A stretch of DNA of 64,000 nt from an uncultured Muribaculaceae bacterium (lineage in GTDB: Bacteria; Bacteroidota; Bacteroidia; Bacteroidales; Muribaculaceae), in the NCBI GenBank assembly GCA_910586595.1, contig CAJUJB010000006.1:25843-89842 (forward strand), written 5' to 3'. The notes below the pieces were generated by a model. It saw only the letters and a list, made by a program, of their open reading frames with translations, was not told the DNA's origin and did no database searches. A program made the position numbers and the translations under genes. This document shows, in pieces, positions 63,061 to 64,000 of the stretch. Numbering within the stretch: position 1 is the first letter of the stretch; each line of letters starts with the position of its first letter.

Positions 63061-63168
63061 TTAATATTCTAATACAATAGCGTTCCCCTTGTATGAGAAG
63101 GCCGAGACAGCCCCAGCCTTCAAAATCGAAATATGTAAGATAAAATATGTAGCTGAGGAGGAGTTCAT
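63061..63168 (-). pseudogene. C-terminal fragment of a third small exported paralogue
   Basis: A 35-codon frame whose end FSYKGNAIVLEY resembles YNYQYNGNAITLMVE and AYRGSAINIVI of the two proteins at 61.2-62.2 kb. It has no signal peptide, and TAA lies a few codons upstream, so only the C-terminal part survives. An overlapping 89-codon frame in another register lacks such similarity. Confidence 0.45.
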
Positions 63169-63202
63169 GGAGGTAATCGGGTATTAGAAGTGAGGTCGTT
63201 CG

Positions 63203-63210
63203 CAAAGATA
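63203..63210 (-). promoter_or_regulatory. Predicted -7 box for the small exported protein cluster
   Basis: The minus strand reads TATCTTTG followed by CG. A second TTATTTTG lies 10 bases further upstream. It is upstream of the fragment and the 253-aa gene. Confidence 0.45.
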
Positions 63211-63281
63211 TGCAAAATAATTCATTTACAAAATATTGCACCCGAAAAAAATTAAATGTGATGCAGGATGTTGCCCGCAAC

Positions 63282-63537
63282 GTGGCGTCCGGCCAGGACG
63301 CCGATCTTAAGTAGCCCTCCACGCCGAAGCTTCAGCGGAGGCGTGGGGGGGACGCGTGGGGGAAAAGAATGGCGTCTGAAAGACGCTGATTGGGCGTAAA
63401 TGCTTTGTCAACAACCGTTTCTGCCCAATCCGCGTCCGGCCGGACGCGTGGTTGCTGGTGCTGTTTACCGGGCACACCTCCGCCTGCGGCTGCGGTGTAC
63501 CCGGCTACTGGAAATTGGCGTCCTTGCCGGACGCCAC
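63282..63537 (+). repeat. MITE-like hairpin element, family 1, complete copy
   Basis: 256 bp bounded by inverted termini of 35 bases (63282-63316 and 63503-63537, 30 of 35 matching by eye). Internal stems in order: GGCGTCC/GGACGCC (63284-63302), CCACGCC/GGCGTGG (63319-63346), GGCGTCT/AGACGCT (63371-63387), GATTGGGC/GCCCAATC (63388-63430), CGCGTCC/GGACGCG (63431-63448), CCGGG/CCCGG (63468-63504), and GGCGTCC/GGACGCC (63517-63535). It has no coding capacity that makes sense. Confidence 0.75.
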
Positions 63538-63616
63538 CTTTGCGCCAAAGCAATCGGAGAGGAGACGCTGCTGAAAAATCAGAGCGACGGACATCTTCGG
63601 CTGGGGTGCTTTCCGC

Positions 63617-63660
63617 GCTTTCCGTGTTTTCCATCCATCGCCGTGGAAAACACGGAAAGC
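63617..63660. repeat. Palindromic repeat, family 2, copy 2
   Basis: 17-bp perfect arms (63617-63633 and 63644-63660) around a 10-base loop. The left arm and loop share CTTTCCGTGTTTTCCATCC with the palindrome at 34748-34802, differing at one base. It sits between two family 1 repeat segments. Confidence 0.75.
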
Positions 63661-63672
63661 GGTGAGGTGCCT

Positions 63673-63728
63673 GGCTACTGGAAATTGGCGTCCTTACGGA
63701 ACGCCTCTTTTGCTCCAAAGCAATTAGA
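63673..63728 (+). repeat. Solo right end of the family 1 element
   Basis: Begins GGCTACTGGAAATTGGCG like the right terminus of the complete copy and holds a GGCG...CGCC hairpin with one bulged base (63687-63705). It then runs on into TTTTGCTCCAAAGCAAT, similar to what follows the complete copy at 63538-63556. No left part is present. Confidence 0.7.
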
Positions 63729-63764
63729 ATGGCCTACTACACGAAAGCCAGGCCGGGCCGCAGC

Positions 63765-64000
63765 GTGGCGTCCGGCCAGGACGCCGATCTCAAGTAGCCC
63801 CCTACGCCGAAGCTTTAGCGGAGGCGTGGGGGGTGAAGACGTGGGGGGAAAGAATGGCGTCTGACAGACGCCGATTGGGTGTAAATGCTTTGCCAACAAC
63901 CGTTTCAGCCCAATCAGCGTCCTGCCGGACGCGTGGTTGCTGGTGCTGTTTACCGGGCACACCTCCGCCTGCGGCTGCGGTGTACCCGGCTACTGGAAAT
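63765..64000 (+). repeat. MITE-like hairpin element, family 1, second copy cut by the window end
   Basis: Starts with the same left terminus as 63282 (period about 484 bases) and follows it collinearly: hairpins at 63767-63785, 63801-63830, 63856-63872, 63873-63915 (outer stem), 63917-63932 and 63953-63989. It leaves the window inside the right terminus. Stem changes relative to the first copy remain paired. Confidence 0.75.

Noticed and set aside
63053..63322. 89-codon minus-strand gene upstream of the 253-aa exported protein
   Set aside because: Runs into the repeat element and lacks similarity; another register of the same DNA shows the C-terminal motif of the neighbouring paralogues, so I called that a fragment instead.
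63332..63718. Open reading frames across the repeat region, in several frames on both strands (including 63400-63864 plus)
   Set aside because: They run through inverted repeats and palindromes, change frame between copies and have arginine/proline-rich translations with no similarity; they are by-products of GC-rich repeats.
63282..64000. CRISPR array
   Set aside because: The repeats are hundreds of bases apart, palindromic and collinear along their whole length, without unique spacers of constant size or cas genes.
1..64000. tRNA and rRNA genes
   Set aside because: I scanned the intergenic regions by eye for acceptor/T-loop patterns and rRNA-like stretches and saw none; a tRNAscan-SE run would be decisive.

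Overview
The window is about 53% GC and almost fully coding. It comes from a Bacteroidota chromosome. Many genes are preceded by the TAnnTTTG-type -7 promoter box typical of this phylum. The families are also characteristic: DUF4271, NigD-like, DUF3467, DUF6249, the gliding/type IX secretion lipoprotein PorW/SprE, and the sigma54 regulator-LptE-TPR-SecG block. GC content and gene content suggest Bacteroidales, perhaps Muribaculaceae; that is inference. I saw no rRNA, tRNA, CRISPR array, transposase or phage gene.

Layout. 1-3.7 kb is one plus-strand operon: a partial gene, LOG-family hydrolase, DUF4271, hemD, rnpA, yidD and a 3'-decayed tatD. 3.9-11.7 kb holds a TolC/HlyD/two-permease efflux operon without an ATPase, running into a flippase and a GT4 glycosyltransferase. 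A minus-strand SNF2 helicase-meaB-DUF1573 operon follows, terminated by a hairpin inside the glycosyltransferase gene. A 574-bp divergent intergenic region with strong inverted repeats precedes pckA. Then come a lone PAS protein, rsmA-mgtE, comF, and pldA-DUF4369-yifB. The minus-strand block at 25-34.6 kb has a peptide transporter, then rel, a 7TM-HD phosphodiesterase and porW. 34.6-36.3 kb is an AT-richer island with two tandem paralogues of unknown function.

37-42.9 kb carries a secreted esterase, recF-DUF721-thioesterase, ptb-buk and an acyl-ACP thioesterase. 42.9-47.3 kb is the U32 peptidase plus the secG/TPR/lptE/sigma54-activator block. 47.7-53.3 kb is an operon of an unknown anchored protein, GH31, ribE and DUF2851. 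53.5-57.9 kb is FKBP, a LolD-like ATPase, a NigD-like lipoprotein, DUF3467, cysS and YbjN. A C69 dipeptidase, a sigma factor with two small membrane proteins, and a cluster of small secreted proteins lie before the right end.

The most unusual content is non-coding. A MITE-like repeat family about 256 bp long has roughly 35-bp inverted termini and internal hairpins whose stems stay paired despite base changes. There are two copies, a solo end (63.3-64.0 kb) and a truncated inverted copy (47.5-47.7 kb). A second palindromic family occurs at 34.75 and 63.62 kb. A 65-bp tandem duplication doubles the promoter of the sigma54 activator. An independent structured region lies upstream of pckA.
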